Of a stretch of DNA of 64,000 bases, positions 24,564 through 32,623 are shown piece by piece (positions within the stretch are counted from its first letter, which is position 1; each line of letters begins with the position of its first letter). The translations under genes and the position numbers were made by a program. The notes beneath the pieces are model-generated. The model was not told where the DNA came from. It did no database searches and saw only the letters and a program-made list of their open reading frames with translations. The DNA lies in NCBI RefSeq assembly GCF_963517015.1, contig NZ_CAUQDV010000003.1, positions 1 through 64,000 on the forward strand, in the 5' to 3' direction. This DNA comes from an uncultured Devosia sp. Lineage in GTDB: Bacteria > Pseudomonadota > Alphaproteobacteria > Rhizobiales > Devosiaceae.

Positions 24564-26069
24564 TTGCTCAAGCCGATTCTCGTCGGTGCCCTTCTGGCAT
24601 CGACCACTATCGTTCCTGCCTTTGCGCAGGCGGCCGATACCGACATCACCGTGGTGCTGAGCGAAGAGCTCGACCTGGTCGAGCCCTGCATGGCCACGCG
24701 TTCCAACATCGGTCGCGTCATCCTGCAGAATATCAGCGAAACCCTGACCGAGCTCGACGTGCGCGGCGATGAGGGCCTCAAGCCCCGCCTGGCTGAATCA
24801 TGGGAAGACAAGGGTGACGGCACCTGGCAGTTCAAGCTGCGCGATGGCGTCAAATTCTCCGACGGCAGCGATTTCGACGCCGAAGACGTCAAGCACTCCT
24901 TCGATCGCGTTTTCTCGGACCAGATCACCTGCGAAAGCAAGCGCTACTTCGCCGATACCAGCCTGACCTTCACCGTGGTCGATGACCTGACCGTCGACGT
25001 CAAGGCCGAGCCGGCCCAGCCTGTGCTGCCGCTGCTGATGAGCCTTGTGACCATCGTTCCCTCGGAAACGCCGATGGAATTCGTGCGTGATCCGATCGGT
25101 ACTGGCCCCTATGTCATGTCCGAATGGACCGCCGGCCAGCAGATCGTGCTTGATCGCCGCGACGACTATTGGGGCGAACAGCCCGAAGTCACCAAGGCGA
25201 CCTATGTGTTCCGCTCCGAGCCAGCCGTTCGTGCCGGCATGGTGGCAGCCGGCGAAGCCGATATCGCGCCGCAGATCACCGCCGAAGTGGCCGACAACAA
25301 GGCCACCGACTTCAGCTATCTCAATTCGGAAACCGTCTACCTGCGCGTCGACAGCCAGGATGAGCCGACCACCGACATCCGCGTTCGCCAGGCCATGAAT
25401 GCCGCCATCGACCGCGAAGCCTTCATCGGTACCGTTCTGCCCGAAGGCACCGAGCTGGCCGTCGCCATGGTCCCGCCGACCACGCTGGGCTGGAACCCGG
25501 ACCTGTCGCCGCCAGCCTATGATCCCGAACTGGCCAAGCAACTGCTCGAAGAGGCCAAGGCCGATGGCGTCGACACCAGCCTGCCGATCGAAATCATCGC
25601 CCGCACCGAAAACTTCCCCAACGTGACGGAAGTGGCCGAGGCGCTGACCCAGATGCTGGTCGATGTCGGCTTCAACGCCACGCTGCGCATGGTCGAGGTT
25701 GCCGAGCACGAGCAGTATTACTCCAAGCCGTTCCCGGAAAGCGAAGGTACGCGCCTGGTGCTGAGCCAGCACGACAACAGCCGCGGCGACCCGGTGTTCT
25801 CGATGTTCTTCAAGTACGACAGCAAGGGCACCCAGTCGGGCGTCAACGACCCCAAGGTCGACGACCTGATCGCCCGCGCCTCGGCTGCCACCGGCGACGA
25901 ACGTGCCGCCCTCTGGTCCGAGCTCTTCGCCTACGTCCAGAAGGATATCGTCGCCGACGTCCTGCTGTTCCACATGGTTGGTCTCAGCCGTGTCAGCGAG
26001 CGCCTCGACTTCACGCCGACCATCGCGACCAATCAGCAGCTCCAGCTGAGCGAGATCGGCTTCAAGTAG
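24564..26069 (+). CDS. Family 5 ABC-transporter binding protein
   Basis: About 501 residues from a TTG (24564, or 24561) with GGGAGG just upstream. Signal peptide LLKPILVGALLASTTIVPAFAQA. The mature protein is the dipeptide/oligopeptide/nickel-type fold: LKPRLAESWEDKGDGTWQF, LRDGVKFSDGSDFDAEDVKH, PIGTGPYVMSEW and AMNAAIDREAFI. In rhizobia such proteins also carry oligosaccharides and acid sugars. It begins the plus-strand operon of permeases, double ATPase, acid-sugar kinase and regulator, so its cargo is probably the substrate of the enzymes here, not a peptide. Confidence 0.92.
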   Translation: MLKPILVGALLASTTIVPAFAQAADTDITVVLSEELDLVEPCMATRSNIGRVILQNISETLTELDVRGDEGLKPRLAESWEDKGDGTWQFKLRDGVKFSDGSDFDAEDVKHSFDRVFSDQITCESKRYFADTSLTFTVVDDLTVDVKAEPAQPVLPLLMSLVTIVPSETPMEFVRDPIGTGPYVMSEWTAGQQIVLDRRDDYWGEQPEVTKATYVFRSEPAVRAGMVAAGEADIAPQITAEVADNKATDFSYLNSETVYLRVDSQDEPTTDIRVRQAMNAAIDREAFIGTVLPEGTELAVAMVPPTTLGWNPDLSPPAYDPELAKQLLEEAKADGVDTSLPIEIIARTENFPNVTEVAEALTQMLVDVGFNATLRMVEVAEHEQYYSKPFPESEGTRLVLSQHDNSRGDPVFSMFFKYDSKGTQSGVNDPKVDDLIARASAATGDERAALWSELFAYVQKDIVADVLLFHMVGLSRVSERLDFTPTIATNQQLQLSEIGFK

Positions 26070-26094
26070 GACCTGTCTCCCTCGGGTCAGATGC

Positions 26095-26121
26095 GAGGTG
26101 CCGGGGTATCTCCGGCACCTC
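26095..26121 (+). terminator. Intra-operon hairpin after the binding-protein gene
   Basis: GAGGTGCCGG and CCGGCACCTC form a perfect 10-bp stem around seven bases, between the binding-protein and first permease genes. There is no T-run. Hairpins here commonly protect the upstream mRNA and lower permease expression relative to the binding protein. Confidence 0.6.
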
Positions 26122-26151
26122 CGCCAATTTCAAGCAGAACGGGTGACCGCC

Positions 26152-27066
26152 ATGACCAAGATGATCGGACAGCGCGCCATCGCCAGCCTTCTCTCCCTGT
26201 TGGGACTGATGATCCTGGTGTTCTTCCTCTCGCGCCTGACGGGTGACCCGGCTGTTCTCTTCCTGCCGATCGATGCCACCGAGCAGATGAAGAGTGAATT
26301 CCGTGCGCTGCATGGCCTCGATCTGCCCCTGTTCGAGCAGTTCGGCCGCTATGTCTGGGATTTGCTCCATCTCGATTTCGGCGAGAGCCTGCGCAAGGCG
26401 CGGCCGGCCATCGACATTGTGCTCGAAGCCTATGCCTGGACCCTGCCGCTGGCACTGATCACCATGAGCCTCGTCGTCGTCTCGGCCATCGTGCTGGGTT
26501 CGCTGGCCGCTTTCAAGGTCGGCGGCTTCTTTGATCGCCTCGTGTCGATCGTTTCGCTGGTCGGGGCCTCGGCACCCGATTTCTGGATCGCCATTGTCGC
26601 CATCGTGGTCTTTGCGCTTGGCCTCGGCTGGGTGCCGACTTCCGGCGTGGGCACGCCGCTCCATTGGGTTCTGCCGATCGCCGTGCTGTTCATCCGCCCC
26701 TTCGGCCTCGTAGTGCAGGTGGTGCGTGGCTCCATGCTGACCGCGCTCGGCTCGCTCTATGTCAAGACCGCCCGCGCCAAGGGCGTCAAGAATACGCCGC
26801 TGATCTTCGTCCATACCCTGCGCAATGGTATGCTTCCGGTCATCACCGTGATCGGCGATCAGGCTGCCGCCATGCTCAATGGCGCCGTCATCGTCGAGAC
26901 CATCTTCGGCTTCCCCGGCATCGGCAAGCTGATGATTGACTCCATCCTGCAGCGTGACTTCAACGTGGTGCTGGCCGCCATCATGGTCACAGCGCTCGCC
27001 ATCTTCATCATGAATATCCTGATCGACATCGCCTATGGCCTGCTCGATCCCCGAATCCGAAATTAG
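26152..27066 (+). CDS. ABC-transporter permease (DppB-like)
   Basis: A 304-residue inner-membrane permease with six helices. It starts MTKMIGQRAIASLLSLLGLM, has the DppB periplasmic segment LTGDPAVLFLPIDAT, and ends with the EAA loop GSLYVKTARAKGVKNTPLIF followed by LRNGMLPVITVIGDQ. The ATG at 26152 matches the family start better than the upstream in-frame codon. It pairs with the next gene to form the pore. Confidence 0.9.
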   Translation: MTKMIGQRAIASLLSLLGLMILVFFLSRLTGDPAVLFLPIDATEQMKSEFRALHGLDLPLFEQFGRYVWDLLHLDFGESLRKARPAIDIVLEAYAWTLPLALITMSLVVVSAIVLGSLAAFKVGGFFDRLVSIVSLVGASAPDFWIAIVAIVVFALGLGWVPTSGVGTPLHWVLPIAVLFIRPFGLVVQVVRGSMLTALGSLYVKTARAKGVKNTPLIFVHTLRNGMLPVITVIGDQAAAMLNGAVIVETIFGFPGIGKLMIDSILQRDFNVVLAAIMVTALAIFIMNILIDIAYGLLDPRIRN

Positions 27067-27076
27067 GAGGCGCGAG

Positions 27077-28000
27077 ATGGCTGATCTGTCGCTCGCCAAG
27101 CCGGCCAAAGAGGCCGATCCCCGCGGTCCTTCGATCCTCTCCATGCTCTGGCGGGACAAGCTGGCCTTCATCTCGGCCGTGGTGCTGGTGCTGATCGTGC
27201 TGTTCGCGATCTTTGGGCCGACCTTCCTCGGCGAACTGGCCAGCAAGCAGAACCTGCGCGGCCGCAACTTTGCGCCCTTCAGCTTCGATCGCGGCTGGGC
27301 GCTGTTCCTTGGCGGTGACTCGCTGGGCCGTCCGATCCTGGCCCGCCTCGTGGTTGCGGCCCATTCCACGATCATGATCGCGGCTGGAACGGTTCTGGCA
27401 GCGGCTGTCATCGGCGCCGTGCTGGGCCTGATCGCCGGCTATGCGGGCAAGACCACCTCGCAGGTGATCATGCGCCTCGCCGACGTTATCATGAGCTTCC
27501 CCTCGCTGCTGATTGCGGTGGTCGTGCTCTATGTATTGGGTGCGTCGATCCCCAACATGATCCTGGTGCTGGCCATCACCCGTATCCCGATCTACCTGCG
27601 CACCACGCGCGCCGAAGTGCTCGAAGTGCGCGAGCGCATGTTCGTGCAGGCGGCGGTGGTGATGGGTGCAAGCCATGCCCGCATCATCCTGCGCCATATC
27701 CTGCCCGTGGTGGCGCCGACGCTGGTGACCATCGCCACGCTCGACTTCGCCTTCGTCATGCTGGCGGAATCCTCGCTGAGCTTCCTCGGCATCGGCGTGC
27801 AGCCGCCCGATATCACCTGGGGCCTGATGGTCGCGCAGGGCCGTCCCTATCTCAACACCGCCTGGTGGCTGGCCTTCTGGCCGGGTCTGATGATCGTCAT
27901 CACCGCGCTGTCGCTCAACCTGTTGTCGAACTGGCTGCGCATTGCGCTCGACCCCGCCCAGCGCTGGCGCCTCGAAGCAAGGAAGACCAAGCATGTCTGA
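27077..28000 (+). CDS. ABC-transporter permease (DppC-like)
   Basis: A 307-residue permease from MADLSLAKPAKE, with AGGAGG before the ATG. A first helix (LAFISAVVLVLIVLFAIF) is followed by the DppC pattern GGDSLGRPILARLVVAAHST and the EAA loop VLEVRERMFVQAAVVMGASH. The C-terminal FLGIGVQPPDITWGLMVAQG is diagnostic of the family. Eleven bases separate it from the first permease; its stop overlaps the ATPase start by eight bases. Confidence 0.92.
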   Translation: MADLSLAKPAKEADPRGPSILSMLWRDKLAFISAVVLVLIVLFAIFGPTFLGELASKQNLRGRNFAPFSFDRGWALFLGGDSLGRPILARLVVAAHSTIMIAAGTVLAAAVIGAVLGLIAGYAGKTTSQVIMRLADVIMSFPSLLIAVVVLYVLGASIPNMILVLAITRIPIYLRTTRAEVLEVRERMFVQAAVVMGASHARIILRHILPVVAPTLVTIATLDFAFVMLAESSLSFLGIGVQPPDITWGLMVAQGRPYLNTAWWLAFWPGLMIVITALSLNLLSNWLRIALDPAQRWRLEARKTKHV

Positions 28001-29606
28001 AGCCCTGCTGACCGTCAAAAACCTCTCTGTCGACTTTCACACCGCCCGCGGCACGGTTCACGCCGTCAAGGATGTGAGCTGGTCGGTGGCCCGCGGCGAG
28101 ACCCTGGCCATCCTGGGCGAGAGCGGCTCGGGCAAGTCGGTCTCCGCCAATGCGGTGATGAACCTGCTCGATACGCCGCCCGCCGAGATCGTCTCGGGCG
28201 AAATCCTCTATGACGGCAAGGACCTGCTCAAGGTCAGCTATGAGGATCACCGCGCGCTCAACGGCAAGAAGATCGCCATGATCTTCCAGGACCCGCTCGG
28301 GCATCTGAACCCGGTCTATACCGTGGGCTGGCAGATCGTCGAGATGATGACCGCCCATGGACGTCCTGCCGACGCTGCGCGCCAGCGGGCGCTCGAGTTG
28401 ATCACCCGCGTCGGCATGCCCGACCCTGAAGCGGCCATGCGCAAATATCCGCATCAATTCTCCGGCGGCCAGCGCCAGCGCCTGATGATCGCCATGGCGC
28501 TGATGCTCAAGCCCGACATCCTGATCGCCGACGAGCCGACCACGGCGCTCGACGTGACCATCCAGGCTGAAGTGCTGGCCCTGCTCAAGGAATTGCAGGC
28601 GGAAACCGGCATGGGCCTCGTCCTCATCACCCATGATCTCGGCGTCGTTGCCGAAATCGCCGACCGCGTCGTGGTGATGAACAAGGGTGAGATCGTCGAG
28701 ACCGGCACGGTGCGCGATGTCTATCACGCGCCCAAGCACCCCTATACCCGCAAGCTGATCGATGCCGCGCCCGGTAAGGGCGAGATCAAGCTGCTCGACG
28801 CCGCTGCGCCGCTGTTGCTGCATGCACAGCGACTCAACAAGACCTATGGCAGCTTTGCCGCGCTCAAGGACGTGTCGCTAACCCTGGCGCGCGGGCAGAG
28901 CCTCGCCGTAGTCGGCGAAAGCGGCTCGGGCAAGTCGACCTTGGCGCGAACGCTGCTGCGGCTCGAACAGGCCGATAGCGGCGAGGCGCTGTGGAAGGGG
29001 CGGGACCTGATCAGCATGGGCGCCAAGGAATTGCTCGGTGTCCGCCGCGAAATCCAGATGGTGTTCCAGGACCCGACCCAGTCGCTCAATCCGCGCATGT
29101 CGGTCTATTCACTGATCGCCGAAGGCTGGGACATCCACAAGCTCATGCCCGACAAGAGCAAGCGCCGCGCCCGGGTGATCGAACTGCTCGAACAGGTCGG
29201 CCTCTCCGCCGAACATGTCGATCGCTATCCGCACCAGTTTTCCGGTGGCCAGCGCCAGCGTATCGCCATTGCCCGCGCCCTGGCGCTCGAGCCGGAGCTG
29301 ATCATCTGCGACGAGGCCGTCTCGGCGCTGGACGTGTCGATCCAGGCGCAGGTGATCGCGCTGCTCGATGACCTGCGCAAGCGCCTCAACATTTCCTTCC
29401 TGTTCATCGCCCATGACCTGGGCGTGGTGCGGGACTTTGCCGATACGGTCATCGTCATGAAGGCCGGCGAGATCGTCGAGCGTGGTCCGACGGCGCAGAT
29501 CTTCGATGCGCCGCAGCACGCCTATACCCAGCGCCTGCTCGCGGCCAATCTCGATCCTGATCCGGATGTACAGGCCCAGCGGAGGAATGCTCCGCTCCAT
29601 GCCTGA
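27993..29606 (+). CDS. Fused double ABC ATPase (DppD-DppF type)
   Basis: A 537-residue protein with two complete nucleotide-binding domains. Domain 1: Walker A GESGSGKSV, signature FSGGQRQRLMIAMAL, Walker B ILIADEPTTALD. Domain 2 (from about residue 275): GESGSGKST, FSGGQRQRIAIARAL, LIICDEAVSALD. In the second Walker B the usual Pro is Ala (DEAVSALD), a common variant in this family. The oligopeptide-type linker (HAPKHPYTRKLIDAAPG) ends each half. It energises the two permeases. Its start and stop both overlap neighbours by eight bases. Confidence 0.93.
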   Translation: MSEALLTVKNLSVDFHTARGTVHAVKDVSWSVARGETLAILGESGSGKSVSANAVMNLLDTPPAEIVSGEILYDGKDLLKVSYEDHRALNGKKIAMIFQDPLGHLNPVYTVGWQIVEMMTAHGRPADAARQRALELITRVGMPDPEAAMRKYPHQFSGGQRQRLMIAMALMLKPDILIADEPTTALDVTIQAEVLALLKELQAETGMGLVLITHDLGVVAEIADRVVVMNKGEIVETGTVRDVYHAPKHPYTRKLIDAAPGKGEIKLLDAAAPLLLHAQRLNKTYGSFAALKDVSLTLARGQSLAVVGESGSGKSTLARTLLRLEQADSGEALWKGRDLISMGAKELLGVRREIQMVFQDPTQSLNPRMSVYSLIAEGWDIHKLMPDKSKRRARVIELLEQVGLSAEHVDRYPHQFSGGQRQRIAIARALALEPELIICDEAVSALDVSIQAQVIALLDDLRKRLNISFLFIAHDLGVVRDFADTVIVMKAGEIVERGPTAQIFDAPQHAYTQRLLAANLDPDPDVQAQRRNAPLHA

Positions 29607-30645
29607 ACGCGCGATCATCGCCGATGATCTGACCGGAGCGCTGGACGCAGCCGCGCCCTTCGCCATGCGCGGCATCACGACGGCGGTGGCGCTCGATGTG
29701 GATGCCCTGCCGGAAGCACTTGCTACGGGCGCTAGAATTGTCGGCGTCTCGACCGACAGCCGGGAGATTGCGGAAGACGCCGCGCGCAATGCGGTGACGA
29801 GGGCAATGGCCCTGCTGCCGGCCGGCACGGCACTGTTCAAGAAGGTGGACTCGCGTCTCAAGGGCAATATCGCAGCAGAGCTGGACGCCATGCCGCATCA
29901 GCGCAGTCTGGCTATTCCGGCGATTCCGGCCTTTGGCCGCTGGATGCGGGGTGGCAGGCTGGGGGGCTTCGGCGTTGCCGAGCCGATTGATATATCTTTG
30001 CGGCTTGGCCGGCACGGTGCCCGCGCCATCATCCCCGATGTCGAGACCCAGGCCGATATCGATCAGGCCCTCGCCACCGGCTTTGATCTGCCGATTGGTG
30101 CGCGCAGCCTCGCCGAAGCGATGGCTATGTCTATGGCGCCCCTGGCCGCAACGCCCAAGCTGTCGCTACCCGGCGGCCGGGCCTATTGCGTCATCGGTTC
30201 AACCGATCCGATTACCCTCGCGCAACTGCAGGCCCTGCGCGACAGCGATCCCCACCTTGCCTATATCGCGGCGCCCAATGGCGTGGCGCCCGACCGGCTG
30301 CCGCTTGCGGCGCACCTGACCGTCATTCACGCCGTGCCGGGTGATGGGCCAGCCGACGGTGCGGCAGTTGCCACGGCCCTTGGTCGCTCGCTGGCAAGAC
30401 TTGCGCCGGAGCCCGGCTCCCTGTTGATCCTTTCGGGTGGAGCGACAGCGCAGGTCATTCTGGGCCAGTTGGGCATCCGCGTGCTCGAACTTGTGGGGGA
30501 AGCCGAACCGGGCCTGCCCCTGGCTCGCGCAGGTGGCTTGACTGTCATCACCAAATCGGGCGGTTTTGGCGACAAGGAAACCTTGGCCCGGGTGACCGCA
30601 TCCTATCGCACCATCGGGAGCCCAGCGCAGCATCATGTCGGATAG
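29599..30645 (+). CDS. DUF1537 four-carbon acid-sugar kinase (short form)
   Basis: A 348-residue protein starting MPERAIIADDLTGALDAAAP, the N-terminal signature of the DUF1537 kinases (DtnK, OtnK and relatives). The N-terminal substrate domain has VSTDSRE and FKKVDSRLKGN. The C-terminal nucleotide domain has LILSGGATAQVIL and the lysine motif ITKSGGFGD. Members phosphorylate D-threonate, D-erythronate or 3-oxo-tetronate at O4. It is about 70 residues shorter than usual, mostly in the middle linker. With the PdxA-family enzyme it can form a threonate/erythronate-to-DHAP route. Confidence 0.88.
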   Translation: MPERAIIADDLTGALDAAAPFAMRGITTAVALDVDALPEALATGARIVGVSTDSREIAEDAARNAVTRAMALLPAGTALFKKVDSRLKGNIAAELDAMPHQRSLAIPAIPAFGRWMRGGRLGGFGVAEPIDISLRLGRHGARAIIPDVETQADIDQALATGFDLPIGARSLAEAMAMSMAPLAATPKLSLPGGRAYCVIGSTDPITLAQLQALRDSDPHLAYIAAPNGVAPDRLPLAAHLTVIHAVPGDGPADGAAVATALGRSLARLAPEPGSLLILSGGATAQVILGQLGIRVLELVGEAEPGLPLARAGGLTVITKSGGFGDKETLARVTASYRTIGSPAQHHVG

Positions 30646-31339
30646 TCTCACCGGGCGGCGCAGCCTTTCAGAAACCGTCTTCGAGCGCATTCAGCGCGCC
30701 ATCAAGTCCGGTGCCTATGCCGTCGACGAGCGGCTGCCGACCGAACATGCGCTGGCTGCCGAATTCCAGGTGTCTCGCCCAATCATCCGCGATGCACTGC
30801 AACGCCTGCGCGATCAGGGCATGATCTATTCCCGACGCGGCGCCGGCAGTTTCGTGCGCGAACAGGGCATTCGCGAACCGCTCGGCTTCGGCCAGATGGA
30901 AAATCTCTCCGACCTGCAGCACTGCTACGATTTCCGCCTCACCATCGAGCCTGAGGCGGCCGCCATGGCGGCGCAGCGCCGCACGCCCGAAGCCCTCGAC
31001 AAGATCAAGACGGCGCTGAACCTGCTGCGTGATGCCACTAACCGGCAGGCGCATCGCGCCGACGCCGATTTCATGTTTCACCTGTCGATCGCCCAAGCCT
31101 CGCTCAATCCCTATTTCACCACCGCCATGCAGGCGCTGGAGGAGCATATTGCGGTCGGCATGCGGCTCCATGGCCTCTCGCTCAAGAGCACGCAGGGTGG
31201 GCTCAAGCATGTCTTTGTCGAGCACACGGCCGTTTTCGAGGCCATCCGTGACGGAGAGGCCGAAACGGCCCGCACCCTGATGCGCGAACATCTGACAGGC
31301 TCGCGCAATCGCCTGTTCTCGACCGACGTCACGCCCTAG
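30635..31339 (+). CDS. FadR-type GntR transcriptional regulator
   Basis: A 234-residue regulator. Residues 8-75 are the winged helix (SLSETVFERIQRAIKSGAYA, LPTEHALAAEFQVSRPIIRD, QGMIYSRRGAGSFV). Residues 90-220 are the all-helical FCD ligand domain, with the metal residues DADFMFHLSIA (Asp, His) and FVEHTAVFEAI (His). It overlaps the kinase stop by 11 bases, so it is part of the operon it probably controls. The ligand is expected to be a sugar acid of the pathway. Confidence 0.92.
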   Translation: MSDSLTGRRSLSETVFERIQRAIKSGAYAVDERLPTEHALAAEFQVSRPIIRDALQRLRDQGMIYSRRGAGSFVREQGIREPLGFGQMENLSDLQHCYDFRLTIEPEAAAMAAQRRTPEALDKIKTALNLLRDATNRQAHRADADFMFHLSIAQASLNPYFTTAMQALEEHIAVGMRLHGLSLKSTQGGLKHVFVEHTAVFEAIRDGEAETARTLMREHLTGSRNRLFSTDVTP

Positions 31340-31354
31340 CCAATTGCGGCATCG

Positions 31355-32497
31355 TCAGGCAGGCAGCAGCAGGTCGAAAGCGACATCGCTGGCGCCGCGC
31401 ACGCCGCACATCAGATAGTCATTGATGGCCTGGAGGCTGATCCGCGACGACAGGGCGGGCGGGGTTCGCTGGGCAATGCTTTCGCGAATGCCTGCAATCA
31501 CATGATCGCCAACCTGGGCGATATTGCCGCCAACCGTGATCACATCCGGCGCCAAGGCGATGACGAGGCCGGTGATAGCCTCCCCGATATGGCGGCCGGC
31601 CTGGCGCAGCGCCATGATCGCCTCGGTATCGCCCGCCAGCACGAGCTTGCGCAGGTCCTCGACCGTTTCCACGGGACGCTTCGCCGTTGACAGCGTCCGC
31701 ATCAGCGATGGATTGGAGGCGACCAGCGCCAGGCAGCCACGGTTGCCACACATGCAGGGCGTGTCGCCTGCTGCGGGAACCGGGATATGTCCCACCTCGC
31801 CAGCCCAGCCACCGAGCCCGCGATGCAGCGCACCCGAGACCACCATGCCGGCACCAATGCCAGTTTCGACAAGCAGGAACATCAGCGATTGCGCCTGGGG
31901 ATGATCGCGCTGCGCACCCAGTGCCATCATGTTGGCGTCGTTCTCAACGGCAACTTTCATGGAAAAGTGATCGGCGAGGTCTGCGGGCAACACCCCGACA
32001 CGCGACCAGGGCACGGTTTTCCCCAGGTCGGAAACCGGTCCGTTGACGCTCACCACCATGGCCTGGATGCGCTTGCGATCCACCTTGGCGGACGTCAGGA
32101 GGCGCGAGAGCATTTCGTCCAGTTCGGTGATCGCATCGACCTCGGCCTCGGTCGTATAGGGGCGCTGATGGTTCTCCCAGGCGAGCACAGTTCCGTCCAG
32201 CGTGCAGATCGCCGAACCCAGCCGCTCGCTGTCGAACCGCGCCACAAAGATCAATGAAGCCATTGGGTTGATCTGGTAGCGCACAAAGGGGCGACCGCGC
32301 TCCCCCTGGTCGCCATCGGCCTCCATCACCCATCCCAGATCGGTCAGTCGCTGCAGCCGGCTGACCACCGTATTGCGCGACCATCCGGTCATGTCGGACA
32401 GCTCCGCCCGGCCCATCGGACCCGGTCTGAGGGCGCGCACCATGCGAATTTCTTCGGCGGTCAATTCGGTCGGCGGAAACACGGAGCGGTGGGGCAA
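31355..32497 (-). CDS. ROK-family repressor
   Basis: A 380-residue NagC/XylR-type regulator. The N-terminal winged helix (about 15-75) includes GPMGRAELSDMTGWSRNTVV. The ROK domain has VVSVNGPVSD, an ENDANMMALG active-site-like segment, the ATP loop ETGIGAGMVV and the zinc motif CMCGNRGCLAL. Start codons are uncertain: TTG at 32497, GTG at 32482 and later codons are all possible, none with a clear ribosome site. It faces the glycoside ABC operon and two dyads lie between them, so it most likely represses that operon until a sugar binds. Confidence 0.9.
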   Translation of the reverse strand: MPHRSVFPPTELTAEEIRMVRALRPGPMGRAELSDMTGWSRNTVVSRLQRLTDLGWVMEADGDQGERGRPFVRYQINPMASLIFVARFDSERLGSAICTLDGTVLAWENHQRPYTTEAEVDAITELDEMLSRLLTSAKVDRKRIQAMVVSVNGPVSDLGKTVPWSRVGVLPADLADHFSMKVAVENDANMMALGAQRDHPQAQSLMFLLVETGIGAGMVVSGALHRGLGGWAGEVGHIPVPAAGDTPCMCGNRGCLALVASNPSLMRTLSTAKRPVETVEDLRKLVLAGDTEAIMALRQAGRHIGEAITGLVIALAPDVITVGGNIAQVGDHVIAGIRESIAQRTPPALSSRISLQAINDYLMCGVRGASDVAFDLLLPA

Positions 32498-32511
32498 GAC
32501 ATCAACCTATA

Positions 32512-32559
32512 ATGTCAATTTTGACGTAATGGTGTCCACTATTGACATCGAAATGTCAA
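32512..32559. promoter_or_regulatory. Two dyads with TTGACAT/ATGTCAA arms
   Basis: Site 1 is ATGTCAA-TT-TTGACGT (32512-32527), one mismatch. Site 2 is TTGACAT-CGAA-ATGTCAA (32542-32559), perfect seven-base arms. Centres lie about 31 bases apart. TTGACA elements inside the dyads could also serve as -35 boxes. Their place between the ROK gene and its presumed target marks them as operators. Confidence 0.6.
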
Positions 32560-32623
32560 CGTGGCTCATTTTGTCACATTGGAGATTGCTCAAGCCCCAA
32601 GAGCAATACGGAGGACTATCCCC

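Noticed and set aside
26062..27411. 449-codon minus-strand frame across the importer permeases
   Set aside because: Low-complexity, Asp/His/Arg-rich antisense of two well-supported permease genes.
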